From: Lapillicoccus jejuensis
GTDB lineage: Bacteria > Actinomycetota > Actinomycetes > Actinomycetales > Dermatophilaceae
Length of the DNA stretch: 64,000 nucleotides
NCBI RefSeq assembly: GCF_006715055.1
Contig: NZ_VFMN01000001.1
Span: 4,402,001 to 4,466,000 of the forward strand
Reading direction: 5' to 3'
A program made the position numbers and the translations under genes. This document shows, one piece after another, positions 8,596 through 19,766 of the stretch (within the stretch, counting starts at the first letter, position 1; the number at the start of each line of letters is the position of its first letter). A model generated the notes under the pieces. That model had not been told where the DNA came from. It searched no databases and saw only the letters and a list, made by a program, of their open reading frames with translations.

Positions 8596-9387
8596 TCAGC
8601 AGATCGCGCCCGCTCGCGCCGTCGAGGTCGGCACCGGCCCGGTGCCCAGGGTGAGCGCGACGATCCGCTGCACCGCCCGGTCGCCCGGCAGCCCGCCGTG
8701 GCCCACGGTGACCGCCGGGCAGACGTCCTGCACGGCGGGGCTGGGAACTCCGGCCAGCACCGACGAGGTCGGGGGCACGACGACCTCGTCGTCGCGCGAC
8801 CACAGCGAGAGGGCGACGAGGCCCACGGGCAGCGGCTCGCGGTCCAGCCGGGCCAGCAGCGCGCTGTCCGGAGCGAGCTCCTGGCACGCCGTCGGGCAGG
8901 TGCCGGGTACGAGCGAGCCCAGGGCCGCGACCTCGGTCCCGTGGTGCGGTGAGCCGAGCGTCACCAGCCGGCGGACCTGCCCGGCCCCGCCGTGCTCGAG
9001 GACGTAGAGGCGGGCCACGACGCCACCGGCCGAGTAGCCGACGAGGTCGACCGAGGACGCGCCGGTGCGACCCCGGACCGCGGACACCGCGGCCGCGAGC
9101 GCGTCGGCCTGGTCGTCGAGGGGGCCCTGGGCCCGGTCCGGCAGCGGGACGACGGTGACGTCGCGACCGGCGTCACGCAGCACGGCGGCCAGCGGCGCGA
9201 GGGACTGCTCCGAGCCGCCGTACCCGGGGACGAGGAGCACCGGTCCGGGCCTGGACGGGTCGACCGGCGCGGCCGCGTCGGACCGGTCGCGCAGCACTCC
9301 GACGGCGACCGCGACCGAGCCGAGCAGGGCGAGCCCGAGCACCGCGAGCACGAACCGCCGCCGGGCCGGGGCGAGGTTCGCGAGCAC
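8596..9387 (-). CDS. Membrane-anchored or secreted lipase/esterase (alpha/beta hydrolase)
   Basis: A hydrolase of about 263 aa with an N-terminal hydrophobic segment (FVLAVLGLALLGSVAVAVG) after an Arg-rich start, then a typical lipase core. This has the VLLVPGYGGSEQSLAPLA oxyanion strand, the nucleophile elbow DLVGYSAGGVVARLYV, the SPHHGTEVAALGS motif of class 2/EstA-like lipases, an acid in WSRDDEVVVP, and a His in VTVGHGGLPGD. Two Cys pairs (CPTAC and the C-terminal region) suit an extracytoplasmic enzyme. The start is uncertain: GTG 9387 leaves room for two divergent promoters, while a GTG at 9462 in the same frame would nearly touch the next gene. It probably cleaves short-chain or lipid esters outside the membrane. 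Confidence 0.82.
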   Translation of the reverse strand: MLANLAPARRRFVLAVLGLALLGSVAVAVGVLRDRSDAAAPVDPSRPGPVLLVPGYGGSEQSLAPLAAVLRDAGRDVTVVPLPDRAQGPLDDQADALAAAVSAVRGRTGASSVDLVGYSAGGVVARLYVLEHGGAGQVRRLVTLGSPHHGTEVAALGSLVPGTCPTACQELAPDSALLARLDREPLPVGLVALSLWSRDDEVVVPPTSSVLAGVPSPAVQDVCPAVTVGHGGLPGDRAVQRIVALTLGTGPVPTSTARAGAIC

Positions 9388-9463
9388 CGGCCCATGATGC
9401 GCGAGGACCCTGTCGGCGCGCCGTGACGCTCCAGGCTTGCCGCGCCCCCCGCGAGGCACCACG

Positions 9464-12400
9464 ATGCGACCCGTGCGTCACACCTCACGCGCCACGCAGA
9501 GAAGCGTGGCCCTTCGCCGTCCACTCCTGATCCCCGTCGCGGCGGCCGCCGCGCTCGTCGCGGCCGTCCCGGCCCTGCCCGCCGTCGCGGCCCCCGCGAC
9601 CCCGGCCTCCCCGACCTCGACCGACGCCGTCACCGGCGGCCCCGGCGCGATGAGCCACTTCGGCCTGTCGCGCAAGGACTGCCTGGGCACGGCCGCCAAC
9701 CGCACCTCGAAGGTCTGGTACACCGTCGCGAACGGCGTCCTGTCCGACGTCTACTCGCCCACCATCGACAACACCAACGTCGAGACCCTGCAGCTCGCGG
9801 TCACCGACGGCTCGACCTTCACCGACCTGCAGAGCCGCGACGCGACGTACACCGTCCGCACGACGGACAAGGCCGGGATGGCCTGCGAGGTCACCTCCCG
9901 CGCGAAGAGCGGGAAGTGGACCCTCGTCACCGAGTACGTCACCGACCCGGCCCGCGACGCGGTCGTCATGAAGGTCCACCTGCTCACCCGCACCCCGGGC
10001 CTGCAGGTCTACGTCCGGTACGACGCCTCCGTCAACGGCAACGGCGGGGGCGGCGACGCCACCACCCAGAACGGTGGGGCCGACGACGCGTCGGTCGACG
10101 GCGCGACCACCGCACTGGTCAGCCGCGACCTGTCGACGGCCAGCCAGGCGGCGAACCGCGACTACGCCACGCCGCTGTACGGCGTCCTGCGAGCCGACCG
10201 CCCCTTCACCCAGGCGCAGAGTGGCTTCGTCGGGACCGCGAGCGACGGGCTGACCCAGCTCGACGCCGACCACCGGCTCACGTCGACGGCGACGACGGCC
10301 ACCGCCGGCAACGTCGTCCAGACCGCCCGGCTCGACCTCGGCGGGTCGGGCACGGCCACCCTCGCCCTCGGCTACGCGCCGAAGCGGAACGCCGCCATCG
10401 CCGTCGCCGGCGCGTCGGCGACCGCGCCGTTCGCGAGCACCCGCTCCGCCTACGAGGACACCTGGACGGCGTACGACGCCCCGCTGCGCAAGCCCCCGCG
10501 CACCCTGCCGGGCCTCACCCCGGCCGCGAGCGAGCGCGCCGCGCAGGCCTACTGGCTCTCCGTCAACGTCCTCAAGGCCAGCGAGGACAAGACCTTCCCC
10601 GGCGCCGTCGCCGCCTCGCTGTCCAGCCCGTGGGGCCAGGCCGTCGCGGCCGGCACCAAGGTCAACGGTCAGCCGGTCTACTTCGGCTCCTACCGCGAGA
10701 TCTTCGCCCGCGACCTGTACGAGGCCTTCACCGGCTTCCTCGCCGCCGGCGACGTCGCGACCGCGCAGGCGAGCACCCGCTTCCTCTTCGAGCGCCAGCA
10801 GCTGGCCGACGGCCGGATGCCGCGCAACAGCCTGCCGAACGGCCAGGTCGCGCCGGACACCGGCGGCGACCAGCTCGACGAGACGTCGTACCCGATCCTC
10901 ATGGCGTTGCAGTCCGGCCTCGCCGGTGACGCGACGCTATACCGCGACCACATCAAGAAGGCCGCCGACTTCGTCGTCGCCCACGGTCCGTCGTTCGGCA
11001 ACGAGCGGTGGGAGGAGCAGAGCGGCTACTCCCCCTCGACCATCGCCGCCGAGATCGCCGGGCTCGTCGCCGCGGGTCGGATCGCCGACGTCCAGGGCGA
11101 CCACGCCGCCGCCCGGGTCTACCGCGCGACGGCCGACCACTACCAGCGCAGCATCAAGGGCTGGACGGTGACGTCGACCGGGCCGTACGCGACCGGTCGC
11201 TACTTCATCCGGCTGTCCAAGAACGGGAACCCGGACGAGGCCGTCACCTACAACCTCGGCAACGGCTCGGTCGACGCCGACCAGCGCTCGATCATCGACC
11301 AGGGCTTCCTCGAGCTGCCCCGGCTCGGCGTCCTGCCGGCGGGCGACCCCGACGTGCGGGCCTCGCTCAAGGTCGTCGACCAGGTCATCCGCCGCGACAC
11401 CCCGACCGGCACCGGCTTCTACCGCTACGGCACCGACGCCGCCGGCTCCGAGGACGGGTACGGCGACTGCTGGACCGCCGACCCGACCGACTGCCCCGTC
11501 GACGGCCAGCCCTGGCCGACGACCGGCAAGGGTTCCGGCCACCTGTGGCCGGTCCTCGGCGGCGAGCGCGCCGAGCACCTGCTCGCCACCGGCAACGCGC
11601 CGGCCGCGAGCAGCCTGCTGCGCACGATGGACCGTCAGGCCTCCGGCGTCGGCCTCGTGCCCGAGCAGACCTGGGAAGACCCGGCCGTCGCCGCGTCGCC
11701 GTACGGCACCGACCCGACGCTGGCCTCGATCGGCTTCGAGCCGGGCAAGCCGGCCGGCTCGGCCGCGCCGCTGACCTGGGCCCAGGCCCAGGAGGTCCGC
11801 CTCGTGCAGTCGCTGGCCCAGGGCCGGCTCGTCGAGCAGCCGAAGGACGTCGCCGCCCGCTACGCCGTCGGCTCGGTCCCGACCGTGCCGGTGACGGTCA
11901 CCGCGCCGGCCACCGCCGACTCGGCGACCACAGGCATCACCGGGACGGCGCCCGCGAACGCGCGCGTCGACGTCGCCGCCACCGCGACCGACAGCGGCGG
12001 GACGACGACGCTCGTCACCGTCCGCGCCGGCGCCGACGGCACCTGGTCCGCGACCATCCCCACCCCGACCGGCACGACCGTCGTCACGGCGACCGTGACG
12101 ACCGGCGGGGCCACCGGGGCGACCGGCTTCGCGCAGGCGACCGTCGTGTCGTCGTACGTCTCCGGGACCGTCGTGCAGCAGGTCACCGACCCGACCGGGG
12201 ACGACGACGGGCCGGGCACCTACGCCTACCCGACGGCGTCGGCCTTCCACCCGGGCGCGTACGACCTCACCGGGTGGCGGGTCGTCGACAGCGGCGACAC
12301 CGTCGTCCTGCAGACGACGCTGGCCGACCTCACCCCGACCTTCGGGTCCGCGCTCGGCGCCCAGCTGCTCGACGTCTACGTCCACACCCCGGACGGCGCG

Positions 12401-12868
12401 CCGACCTCGACGTCGGCCGCGTTCCCGTCGCGCAACTACTCCATCGCGCCGGCCGACGCGTGGAGCCAGCGCATCGAGGTGCAGGGCTTCGCCCCGCCGG
12501 TGTGGGTCGACGCCACCGGCGCCAGCAAGGGCACCGCGACCGTCGTCGCCAGCCAGCCGGCGCGGACGATCACCATCAGCCTGCCCAAGGCCTCCCTCGG
12601 CGGGACGCCCGGACCGGGCTGGTCGTTCGCGGTCGTCCTCGCGGGCCAGGACGGGTTCTCCTCGGACCAGGCCCGGGCCTTCACGCCGACGCCGGGTGAC
12701 TACTCGTTCGGCGTGTGCCAGCCGGGTGGGACGAGCCCGATCTGCGCGCTCGACCCGAGCACCGTGCCCAAGGCGATGGACGTGCTGACCCCGCCCGGGG
12801 TCGACCAGGCGAGCGAGCTCGACCCGACCGCCCCGCCGGTGGAGATCGCCGGGGTGCCGGTGGGCTGA
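9464..12868 (+). CDS. Secreted glucodextranase-like GH15 enzyme (glucan 1,4/1,6-alpha-glucosidase)
   Basis: A 1134-aa exported enzyme. Residues 1-43 are a signal peptide ending AVAAP. Residues about 55-330 form the beta-sandwich N domain of bacterial glucoamylases. Residues about 340-800 form the GH15 (alpha/alpha)6 barrel, with the general acid in ERWEEQSGYSPSTIAAE and the general base in VPEQTWEDP. Next come a Ser/Thr-rich Ig-like B domain (VTVTAPATADSATTGITG onward) and a C-terminal domain starting TDPTGDDDGPGTYAYPT. The N-A-B-C layout is that of Arthrobacter glucodextranase, so it probably releases glucose from alpha-1,6- or alpha-1,4-glucans outside the cell; the linkage preference is not certain. 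It stands alone, divergent from the lipase and 12 bases from a convergent gene. Confidence 0.9.
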   Translation: MRPVRHTSRATQRSVALRRPLLIPVAAAAALVAAVPALPAVAAPATPASPTSTDAVTGGPGAMSHFGLSRKDCLGTAANRTSKVWYTVANGVLSDVYSPTIDNTNVETLQLAVTDGSTFTDLQSRDATYTVRTTDKAGMACEVTSRAKSGKWTLVTEYVTDPARDAVVMKVHLLTRTPGLQVYVRYDASVNGNGGGGDATTQNGGADDASVDGATTALVSRDLSTASQAANRDYATPLYGVLRADRPFTQAQSGFVGTASDGLTQLDADHRLTSTATTATAGNVVQTARLDLGGSGTATLALGYAPKRNAAIAVAGASATAPFASTRSAYEDTWTAYDAPLRKPPRTLPGLTPAASERAAQAYWLSVNVLKASEDKTFPGAVAASLSSPWGQAVAAGTKVNGQPVYFGSYREIFARDLYEAFTGFLAAGDVATAQASTRFLFERQQLADGRMPRNSLPNGQVAPDTGGDQLDETSYPILMALQSGLAGDATLYRDHIKKAADFVVAHGPSFGNERWEEQSGYSPSTIAAEIAGLVAAGRIADVQGDHAAARVYRATADHYQRSIKGWTVTSTGPYATGRYFIRLSKNGNPDEAVTYNLGNGSVDADQRSIIDQGFLELPRLGVLPAGDPDVRASLKVVDQVIRRDTPTGTGFYRYGTDAAGSEDGYGDCWTADPTDCPVDGQPWPTTGKGSGHLWPVLGGERAEHLLATGNAPAASSLLRTMDRQASGVGLVPEQTWEDPAVAASPYGTDPTLASIGFEPGKPAGSAAPLTWAQAQEVRLVQSLAQGRLVEQPKDVAARYAVGSVPTVPVTVTAPATADSATTGITGTAPANARVDVAATATDSGGTTTLVTVRAGADGTWSATIPTPTGTTVVTATVTTGGATGATGFAQATVVSSYVSGTVVQQVTDPTGDDDGPGTYAYPTASAFHPGAYDLTGWRVVDSGDTVVLQTTLADLTPTFGSALGAQLLDVYVHTPDGAPTSTSAAFPSRNYSIAPADAWSQRIEVQGFAPPVWVDATGASKGTATVVASQPARTITISLPKASLGGTPGPGWSFAVVLAGQDGFSSDQARAFTPTPGDYSFGVCQPGGTSPICALDPSTVPKAMDVLTPPGVDQASELDPTAPPVEIAGVPVG

Positions 12869-12880
12869 CCCGCCGGAGCC

Positions 12881-13612
12881 TCAGACCGCTCGCCGTCGTC
12901 GCGCCCTGTGCGCGGCGACGGCGAGCGCGCGTCCGAGCATCCACCGGGCGCGCAGGATCGTCGGCAGGCTGCGCCACCGGGTCGGCGTCTGGTTCGACCC
13001 GTGCAGCCGCCGCGCGACCGAGGGTTCCTCGAGGTGGGCGACGGGCCCGAGGAGGTTGCCCACCAGACCCAGCCACAGGTCGTGCGACTCGCGCAGGAAG
13101 CCCGGGAAGGGCAGCAGGACCTCGAGCACCTCGCGGCGCAGCCCCATCGCGCAGCCGAAGTACCACCGCACCCCGACGAGGACGAGAGCGACGTTGAGCG
13201 CCCGCCGCGGCCCGTCGGCCGCCCGCAGCGCCCACCGCGGGGGCTCGAGCGGCTCGCCGAGCACGGCGACGCTCGTCGCGACGACGGCCCGCTCCCCCAG
13301 CGCCGCGACCATCGCGTCGAGGCGCCCCGGCACCCACACGTCGTCCTGGTCGGCCAGCAGCAGCAGGTCACCGCGTGCGAGCCCCAGCGCGCGCTCGAAC
13401 GTGCGGACGCTGCCGACGTTGGTCTCGTTGCGGGACAGGCGGATCCGCGGGTCGCGCAGCGCCTCGACCCGGGCGACCGTGTCGTCGGTGCTGCCGTCGT
13501 CGACGACGACGACCTCGTCGTCCGGACCGAGCTGGTCCAGGACGGAGCCGAGCAGCTCCTCCACCCACGCCGCGCCGTCGTACGTCGCGAGGCAGACGCT
13601 GACCCGGGTCAC
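12881..13612 (-). CDS. Family 2 glycosyltransferase
   Basis: A 243-aa cytoplasmic GT-A enzyme: VSVCLATYDGAAWVEELLGS at the N terminus, the nucleotide-binding EVVVVDDGSTDDTVAR, and the metal-binding motif DLLLLADQDDVW at about residue 95. DQDDVW is typical of rhamnosyl- and related sugar transferases acting on surface polysaccharides. The C-terminal part (GCAMGLRREVLEVLLPFP, then SHDLWLG) contains the acceptor-site loop. It follows the Nudix gene by 10 bases and is the last gene of the core minus-strand block. Donor and acceptor are unknown. Confidence 0.88.
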   Translation of the reverse strand: MTRVSVCLATYDGAAWVEELLGSVLDQLGPDDEVVVVDDGSTDDTVARVEALRDPRIRLSRNETNVGSVRTFERALGLARGDLLLLADQDDVWVPGRLDAMVAALGERAVVATSVAVLGEPLEPPRWALRAADGPRRALNVALVLVGVRWYFGCAMGLRREVLEVLLPFPGFLRESHDLWLGLVGNLLGPVAHLEEPSVARRLHGSNQTPTRWRSLPTILRARWMLGRALAVAAHRARRRRAV

Positions 13613-13622
13613 CGGGCCCGCC

Positions 13623-14282
13623 TCAGCGGTAGGCGGGGTGCCACGGCCACGGGGCGTCGTACGGGCGCAGCGAGGCCCAGCCCCGCGCCCGGGCGCCCCA
13701 GGCCGTGAGGACGCCGACGACGGCTCCGGGGTTGTGCACCTGGCCGGCGAGGACGGCGTCGTACGCCTCGTCGAGGGGCACCCACATCGCGGTGATCCCG
13801 GCCTCCTCGCCCTCTCGGACGAAGCCCTCCTGCGGCGCGGCGTCGTGCACGTCGCGGGCGAGGAAGACCCGCAGCGACTCGCTCACCCCGCCGGGCGAGG
13901 AGTAGAAGTCGGCCAGGACGTGCCAGGTCCCGGCGGCGAGGTCGACCTCCTCGCCGAGCTCGCGCGCGGCCGCCTCCCACGGCGGCTCCCCCGCCTCGTC
14001 GAGCAGCCCGGCGGGCAGCTCCCACTCGAGGGTGCGCACGGGGTGGCGGTACTGGCGGATCATCGCGACGTGGTCGACGCCGTCGACCTCGCGCAGCGCG
14101 ACGACGATGACGGCGCCCGGGTGGTCGACGTACTCGCGGGTCACCTCACCGGCGTCGCCGAGGTCGACGCGGTCGCGGGTGACGTCCCAGACCAGGCCGC
14201 GGTACGTCGTCTCGCGGCGCACCACCGGGCGGTCGACGACCTCGTCGCGCAGGTCGGCGCCGGACCCGACGGGGATGTCCAC
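13623..14282 (-). CDS. Nudix hydrolase, ADP-ribose pyrophosphatase type
   Basis: A 219-aa enzyme with a complete Nudix box starting at GLLDEAGEPPWEAAARELGE and ending EEV, which binds divalent metal and cleaves nucleoside diphosphates linked to another moiety. RQYRHPVRTLEWELPAG before the box and FYSSPGGVSESL after it are hallmarks of ADP-ribose pyrophosphatases, which remove free ADP-ribose. It starts with GTG 7 bases after the pyrG stop, so the two are likely co-transcribed. This pyrG-nudix order is common in actinobacteria. Confidence 0.92.
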   Translation of the reverse strand: MDIPVGSGADLRDEVVDRPVVRRETTYRGLVWDVTRDRVDLGDAGEVTREYVDHPGAVIVVALREVDGVDHVAMIRQYRHPVRTLEWELPAGLLDEAGEPPWEAAARELGEEVDLAAGTWHVLADFYSSPGGVSESLRVFLARDVHDAAPQEGFVREGEEAGITAMWVPLDEAYDAVLAGQVHNPGAVVGVLTAWGARARGWASLRPYDAPWPWHPAYR

Positions 14283-14289
14283 GCGCGGC

Positions 14290-15993
<1,704 letters not shown>

Positions 15994-16001
15994 GGGAGTC
16001 C

Positions 16002-16007
16002 ATCGTA
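16002..16007 (-). promoter_or_regulatory. Candidate -10 element (TACGAT) for leaderless pyrG
   Basis: TACGAT ends 8 bases before GTG 15993. It lies just past the stop of the upstream GT4 gene and could give pyrG its own promoter inside the cluster. Confidence 0.4.
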
Positions 16008-16009
16008 CG

Positions 16010-17104
16010 TCAGGCGCGGACCAGCTCGGCGTACGACGTCGCCCAGCGGCGCGCCGACGCCGGCCCGTCGTCCCAGGACGCGGCCAGCGCACGCCCGGCC
16101 GCCCCCATCCGGGCGACCGCTGACGGGTCCGGCAGCAGCTCGTCGAGGACGCCGTCGACGGCGAGCGCGAGCCGCCGCGGGTCGCCCGGGGGGACGAGCC
16201 GTCCGGTGCCCTGCAGCAGGCCGGGCAGGCCGCCGACGGCGGTGGCGACGACGGGGACGCCGGCGGCCATGGCCTCCTGGACGACGAGGGCGCGGGCCTC
16301 CCAGTCGCTGCTGACGACGAGCAGGCTCGCGGCCCGCAGCAGGTCGGCGACGTCGGCCCGGGGTCCGAGGAGGCGTACGGCGCCCCGGGCGCGCGAGTGC
16401 AGCGCCTCCAGGTCGGCGGGGGCGCCCGCCCCGGCGACGGCCCAGACGACGTCCGGGGCGTGCTCGGCGAGCGCGGCGGCGTCGACGAGGACGTCGAGCC
16501 GCTTCTGGGGGGCGACCCGGGCCACCGTGAGGACGAGCGGGTGCGCGGCCCCCGCGCCGGGCACGAGACGGGCGGCGGCGGCCGCCCGGGCGGCCGCGTC
16601 CGGGACCGGCGCGGCGAGCAGGGCGGGGACGATCGGGGAGGGCACGGGGTCCAGCCGCGTCCGGCGCGCGCCGAGCCGGGCGGCGAGGTCGACGAGGTCC
16701 TCGCTGGCGCCGGTGACGAGCGCGGCCGAGCGCAGCGCGGCCGCGGCGGCGAGCGTCACCGCGCGTCCGGCGGGACCGGCCGGGGGCGGGTTGTGCAGCG
16801 ACACGACCCGCGGCGGCCCGCCGGGGCCGGTGGCCGCGGCCGCGACGACGGCCGCCTGCAGGCCGTGGGCGTGGACAACGTCGGCGCCGCGCAGCAGGGC
16901 GCGGGCCGCCCGGGCGGGCCGGCCGAGGTCGCCCGGCCGGGCCGGCCACCAGCGCATCGCGTCGGCCCACCCGAAGTGCTCGGCGCTCGACGCCGGGGCG
17001 ACGAGGCGCACGTCGTGCCCGAGCGCGCGCAGGTCGTCGGCCAGCTGGCCGACGTGGGTGCCGATGCCCCCCGTGGTCCGGCCGACGAGCAGCACCACCC
17101 TCAC
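16010..17104 (-). CDS. Family 4 glycosyltransferase
   Basis: A 364-aa GT-B enzyme. The N-terminal half has [20 protein letters not shown] and [15 protein letters not shown] (acceptor side). The C-terminal half has [33 protein letters not shown] and the donor-binding [20 protein letters not shown] with the E(x7)E-like pair. Its GTG start overlaps the murJ stop as GTGA, so both are made from one message. With the MraY-like transferase two genes upstream, it could add a sugar to a lipid-linked precursor that MurJ flips. That link is an inference from context; the sugar is unknown. Confidence 0.88.
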   Translation of the reverse strand: MRVVLLVGRTTGGIGTHVGQLADDLRALGHDVRLVAPASSAEHFGWADAMRWWPARPGDLGRPARAARALLRGADVVHAHGLQAAVVAAAATGPGGPPRVVSLHNPPPAGPAGRAVTLAAAAALRSAALVTGASEDLVDLAARLGARRTRLDPVPSPIVPALLAAPVPDAAARAAAAARLVPGAGAAHPLVLTVARVAPQKRLDVLVDAAALAEHAPDVVWAVAGAGAPADLEALHSRARGAVRLLGPRADVADLLRAASLLVVSSDWEARALVVQEAMAAGVPVVATAVGGLPGLLQGTGRLVPPGDPRRLALAVDGVLDELLPDPSAVARMGAAGRALAASWDDGPASARRWATSYAELVRA

Positions 17105-18888
17105 GGCAGGTCCGCCGGCTCGGGGGCCCGTCGTCGCCGTGCACGGGCGAGCACGGTCCGGGCGGTGTCCCGGTCGACGAGCGCGGCGACGAGCAGGACG
17201 AGCACGAGCCCCAGGACGCCGAGCACGAGGCCCTGGACGAGCGACGGGCCGAGTCCGGCGACGACCCACCCCCGCGCGAGGAGACCACCGGCGAGCGCCG
17301 CGACGAGCGCCCCGGCGAGGCCGGCGAGGCTCGCCCGGACGCCGCCGCGCAGCGCGTCGGGTCCCCAGGCGCGCACCACGGCGGCGACCAGGTCGAGGGC
17401 CGCGACGACCATGCCGACGGACGCCGACAGCCCGAGGACGACCAGGGCCCACCCGGGGGTGGAGCCCGGCCGGACGAGGACGAGCGGGACCGAGCCGGCG
17501 ATGAGCCAGCCCGCTGCGACCGCGGACCCGGCGAGGAAGGGCCGCCCGCGGACGTAGAGCGCGCGGGTGAGCAGGGCGGCCAGCCCGAAGGCCGGCAGGC
17601 CGGGCAGCAGGGCGAGCAGCGCGGCCGGCAGCTGGGCCAGCACGTCGCGCCCGGCCCCCTGGCTGCGGCCGGCGTCGAGGGCGCCGAAGAACGCGCCGAG
17701 CGGCTGTGCCGCCGCGGCGAGCACCCCCGCGCCGACGAACCCGAGCACGAGGACCGCGCGGGCGGTCCGGGCCAGGACGCGGGTGGCCTCGTCCGACGGG
17801 GCGGCGGCCGCCCCGTGCCGGTGGCCCCGCCGTCCGGGGGCGTCGTCGCCGCCGGGCGGCTGCCCCGCCGCCCGCTCCCCCGCTGCCGGCTCCCCCGCCG
17901 CACCCTGCATCGTCGCCAGCGCCGGGAAGGCGGAGACCGCGACGGGGACGGCGAGGACGGCGTACGGGAGCAGGTAGAGCGTCTGGACGTACGTCGACAC
18001 GTTGAGCACCCCGGTGCCCGCGCGCCGGGTGACGACGATCGTCGCGAGCACGGCGTACTGCTGGGCGACCAGGGCGAGCAGTCCCGCCCCGGCGAGCGCC
18101 CCGAGCCGGCGGCCGGCGCCGTCGGGCAGCCGCAGCGTCGGGCGCAGCCGGACCCCGAGCCGCGAGACCGGCACGAGCAGCGGCAGGCTGAGGACGACGA
18201 CCCCGAGCGTCGTCCCCCCGGCGAGGGCGGCGACGGCCCCCGACGGGAGGGCGGCCAGGTCGCGGGTGGGGCCGGCGAGGGCGCCGTACAGGGCGTAGGC
18301 GCCGACGACGACGAGGCTGGACAGCAGGGGCGCGAGGGCGGCGGCGAGGAAGCGACGGTGCGCCTGCAGCACCCCGGCGAGGACGATCCCCAGCCCGTAG
18401 AGCGGGACCTGCGGCGCGAAGACGCGCAGCATCGTCGTGGCGAGGTCGCGGGCCCCCGGGCACTGGCCGTCGTCGACGACGAGCGGCGCGACGAGCGGGG
18501 CGGCGAGGGCCAGCAGCACCGCGGCCGGGACGAGCAGCAGCAGGGTCCAGGTCAGCAGCGCCGACCCGATCGCGTCCGCCTCCTCGCGCCGCCCCCGGCC
18601 CAGCGCCGAGCCGATGAGCGGGACGGCGACGGCGGCCAGGGCGCCGCCGGCGGCGACCTCGAAGAGCACGTTGGGCAGAGAGTTGGCCGCCTGGTAGACG
18701 GTGCCCACGCAGGTCGCGCCGATCGAGCGGGAGAACTCCAGCCACCGCCCGAAGCCGACGAGCCGGGCCGCGAGGGTGACGACGGCGACGAGGCCGGCCG
18801 CTCCCGCGATGCCGGACGCGGCGCCGGCCGGGCTCGCCCGGCCCGACGGGTCGGGCGCTCCCCCGGAGGCGTCCGCCGACCCGCTCAC
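17101..18888 (-). CDS. murJ: MurJ/MviN-type lipid flippase
   Basis: A 595-aa MOP-superfamily membrane protein with about 13-14 hydrophobic helices. Family marks are GFGRWLEFSRSIGATCVGT near the N terminus, ANSLPNVLFEVAAGGALAAV, and the substrate-cavity region RRAGTGVLNVSTYVQTLYLL followed by PYAVLAVPVAVSAFPALA. MurJ moves lipid II across the membrane for peptidoglycan synthesis. A Gly/Ala/Arg-rich cytoplasmic loop (residues about 328-370) is longer than usual, and there is no C-terminal kinase-like extension as in mycobacterial MviN. Start and stop both overlap neighbours as GTGA. Actinobacteria usually have another murJ near the chromosome end, so this copy may serve a second glycolipid. Confidence 0.85.
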   Translation of the reverse strand: MSGSADASGGAPDPSGRASPAGAASGIAGAAGLVAVVTLAARLVGFGRWLEFSRSIGATCVGTVYQAANSLPNVLFEVAAGGALAAVAVPLIGSALGRGRREEADAIGSALLTWTLLLLVPAAVLLALAAPLVAPLVVDDGQCPGARDLATTMLRVFAPQVPLYGLGIVLAGVLQAHRRFLAAALAPLLSSLVVVGAYALYGALAGPTRDLAALPSGAVAALAGGTTLGVVVLSLPLLVPVSRLGVRLRPTLRLPDGAGRRLGALAGAGLLALVAQQYAVLATIVVTRRAGTGVLNVSTYVQTLYLLPYAVLAVPVAVSAFPALATMQGAAGEPAAGERAAGQPPGGDDAPGRRGHRHGAAAAPSDEATRVLARTARAVLVLGFVGAGVLAAAAQPLGAFFGALDAGRSQGAGRDVLAQLPAALLALLPGLPAFGLAALLTRALYVRGRPFLAGSAVAAGWLIAGSVPLVLVRPGSTPGWALVVLGLSASVGMVVAALDLVAAVVRAWGPDALRGGVRASLAGLAGALVAALAGGLLARGWVVAGLGPSLVQGLVLGVLGLVLVLLVAALVDRDTARTVLARARRRRAPEPADLP

Positions 18889-19766
18889 GACGGGTCCGGG
18901 GCCGCGGTGGGGCGCGGGCGGCCCCACTCGTCGAGGACCCGCAGCGGCGGCGTGGCGGCGATGACCCGGGTGAAGCTGACCCGTTCCGAGGCGAGGGTGA
19001 GGGCGACGACGGCGGCCGCGGCGGCCACCCGGGTCGCGCGGCCCCCGGTGAGCGCCGTGCCCGCGCCGAGCACGGCGCCCAGCGCGTTCGCCCCCGCGTC
19101 GCCCATCATCGAGCGGCCGGCCAGGTCGTCGGGCAGGGCGGCGGCGACGGCGCCGACGACGACCACGCCCGGGACGGCGCCCCGCACGGCCCCCGGCAGC
19201 GCGAGCAGCCCCGCGGCCTTGAGCGCCCGGCCGGGACGCAGGTCGAGCAGGTTGAGCAGGTTGGCGGTGCCGGCCACGAGCGCGGTGTCGACGAGCAGGT
19301 CGACGACGAGGTGGCCCGGGGACGGCGCACGGGCCGGGAGGCGGCGGGACGGCGTACGGCGGGCCGCGGCGGCGACCGCCAGACCGGTCAGCCCGAGGCC
19401 GGCGACCTTGACGGCGCCGGTCGTCACCTCGCCGCGCCGCAGCGCGCCGAGGTGGCCACGCAGCCCCTTGGCCCGGGCGTCCCCGGCGAGGTCGTCGAGC
19501 GCGCCGAGACCGCCTGCGGCGAGCGCGGCGCCGGCGAGGACCGCGGCGGGCGGTCCCGAGGCGGCGGCGCCGACCGCGAGCCCGGCGACGAGGGCGGGGC
19601 CCTCGAGCAGCGTCACCGCGGACCCGGCGTGGTTGGCGCGGGTCCACCGCGTCGTCCCGCCGGGCGGCGCGCCGTCGAGGACGCGGCGGGCGGCGAGCGC
19701 CCCCAGCGCGGCCAGCACCCCGCCGGCGACCCGGCGCCGGGGACCGGGCGGGAGCGCCGTGGTCAC
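18885..19766 (-). CDS. MraY/WecA-like polyprenyl-phosphate sugar-1-phosphate transferase
   Basis: A 293-aa membrane protein of the family that joins a UDP-sugar phosphate to undecaprenyl phosphate. Catalytic elements visible are LGALDDLAGD (Asp pair), TANLLNLLDLRPGRALKA (Asn/Asp region) and GRSMMGDAGANALGA (metal-binding Asp), between about eight hydrophobic segments rich in Ala, Gly and Leu. It is shorter and more divergent than true MraY, and it sits outside a mur cluster, so it is probably not the peptidoglycan enzyme. It overlaps mctB-like upstream and murJ downstream by GTGA junctions. A role in a second lipid-linked glycan or a cell-surface polymer is inferred. Confidence 0.82.
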   Translation of the reverse strand: MTTALPPGPRRRVAGGVLAALGALAARRVLDGAPPGGTTRWTRANHAGSAVTLLEGPALVAGLAVGAAASGPPAAVLAGAALAAGGLGALDDLAGDARAKGLRGHLGALRRGEVTTGAVKVAGLGLTGLAVAAAARRTPSRRLPARAPSPGHLVVDLLVDTALVAGTANLLNLLDLRPGRALKAAGLLALPGAVRGAVPGVVVVGAVAAALPDDLAGRSMMGDAGANALGAVLGAGTALTGGRATRVAAAAAVVALTLASERVSFTRVIAATPPLRVLDEWGRPRPTAAPDPS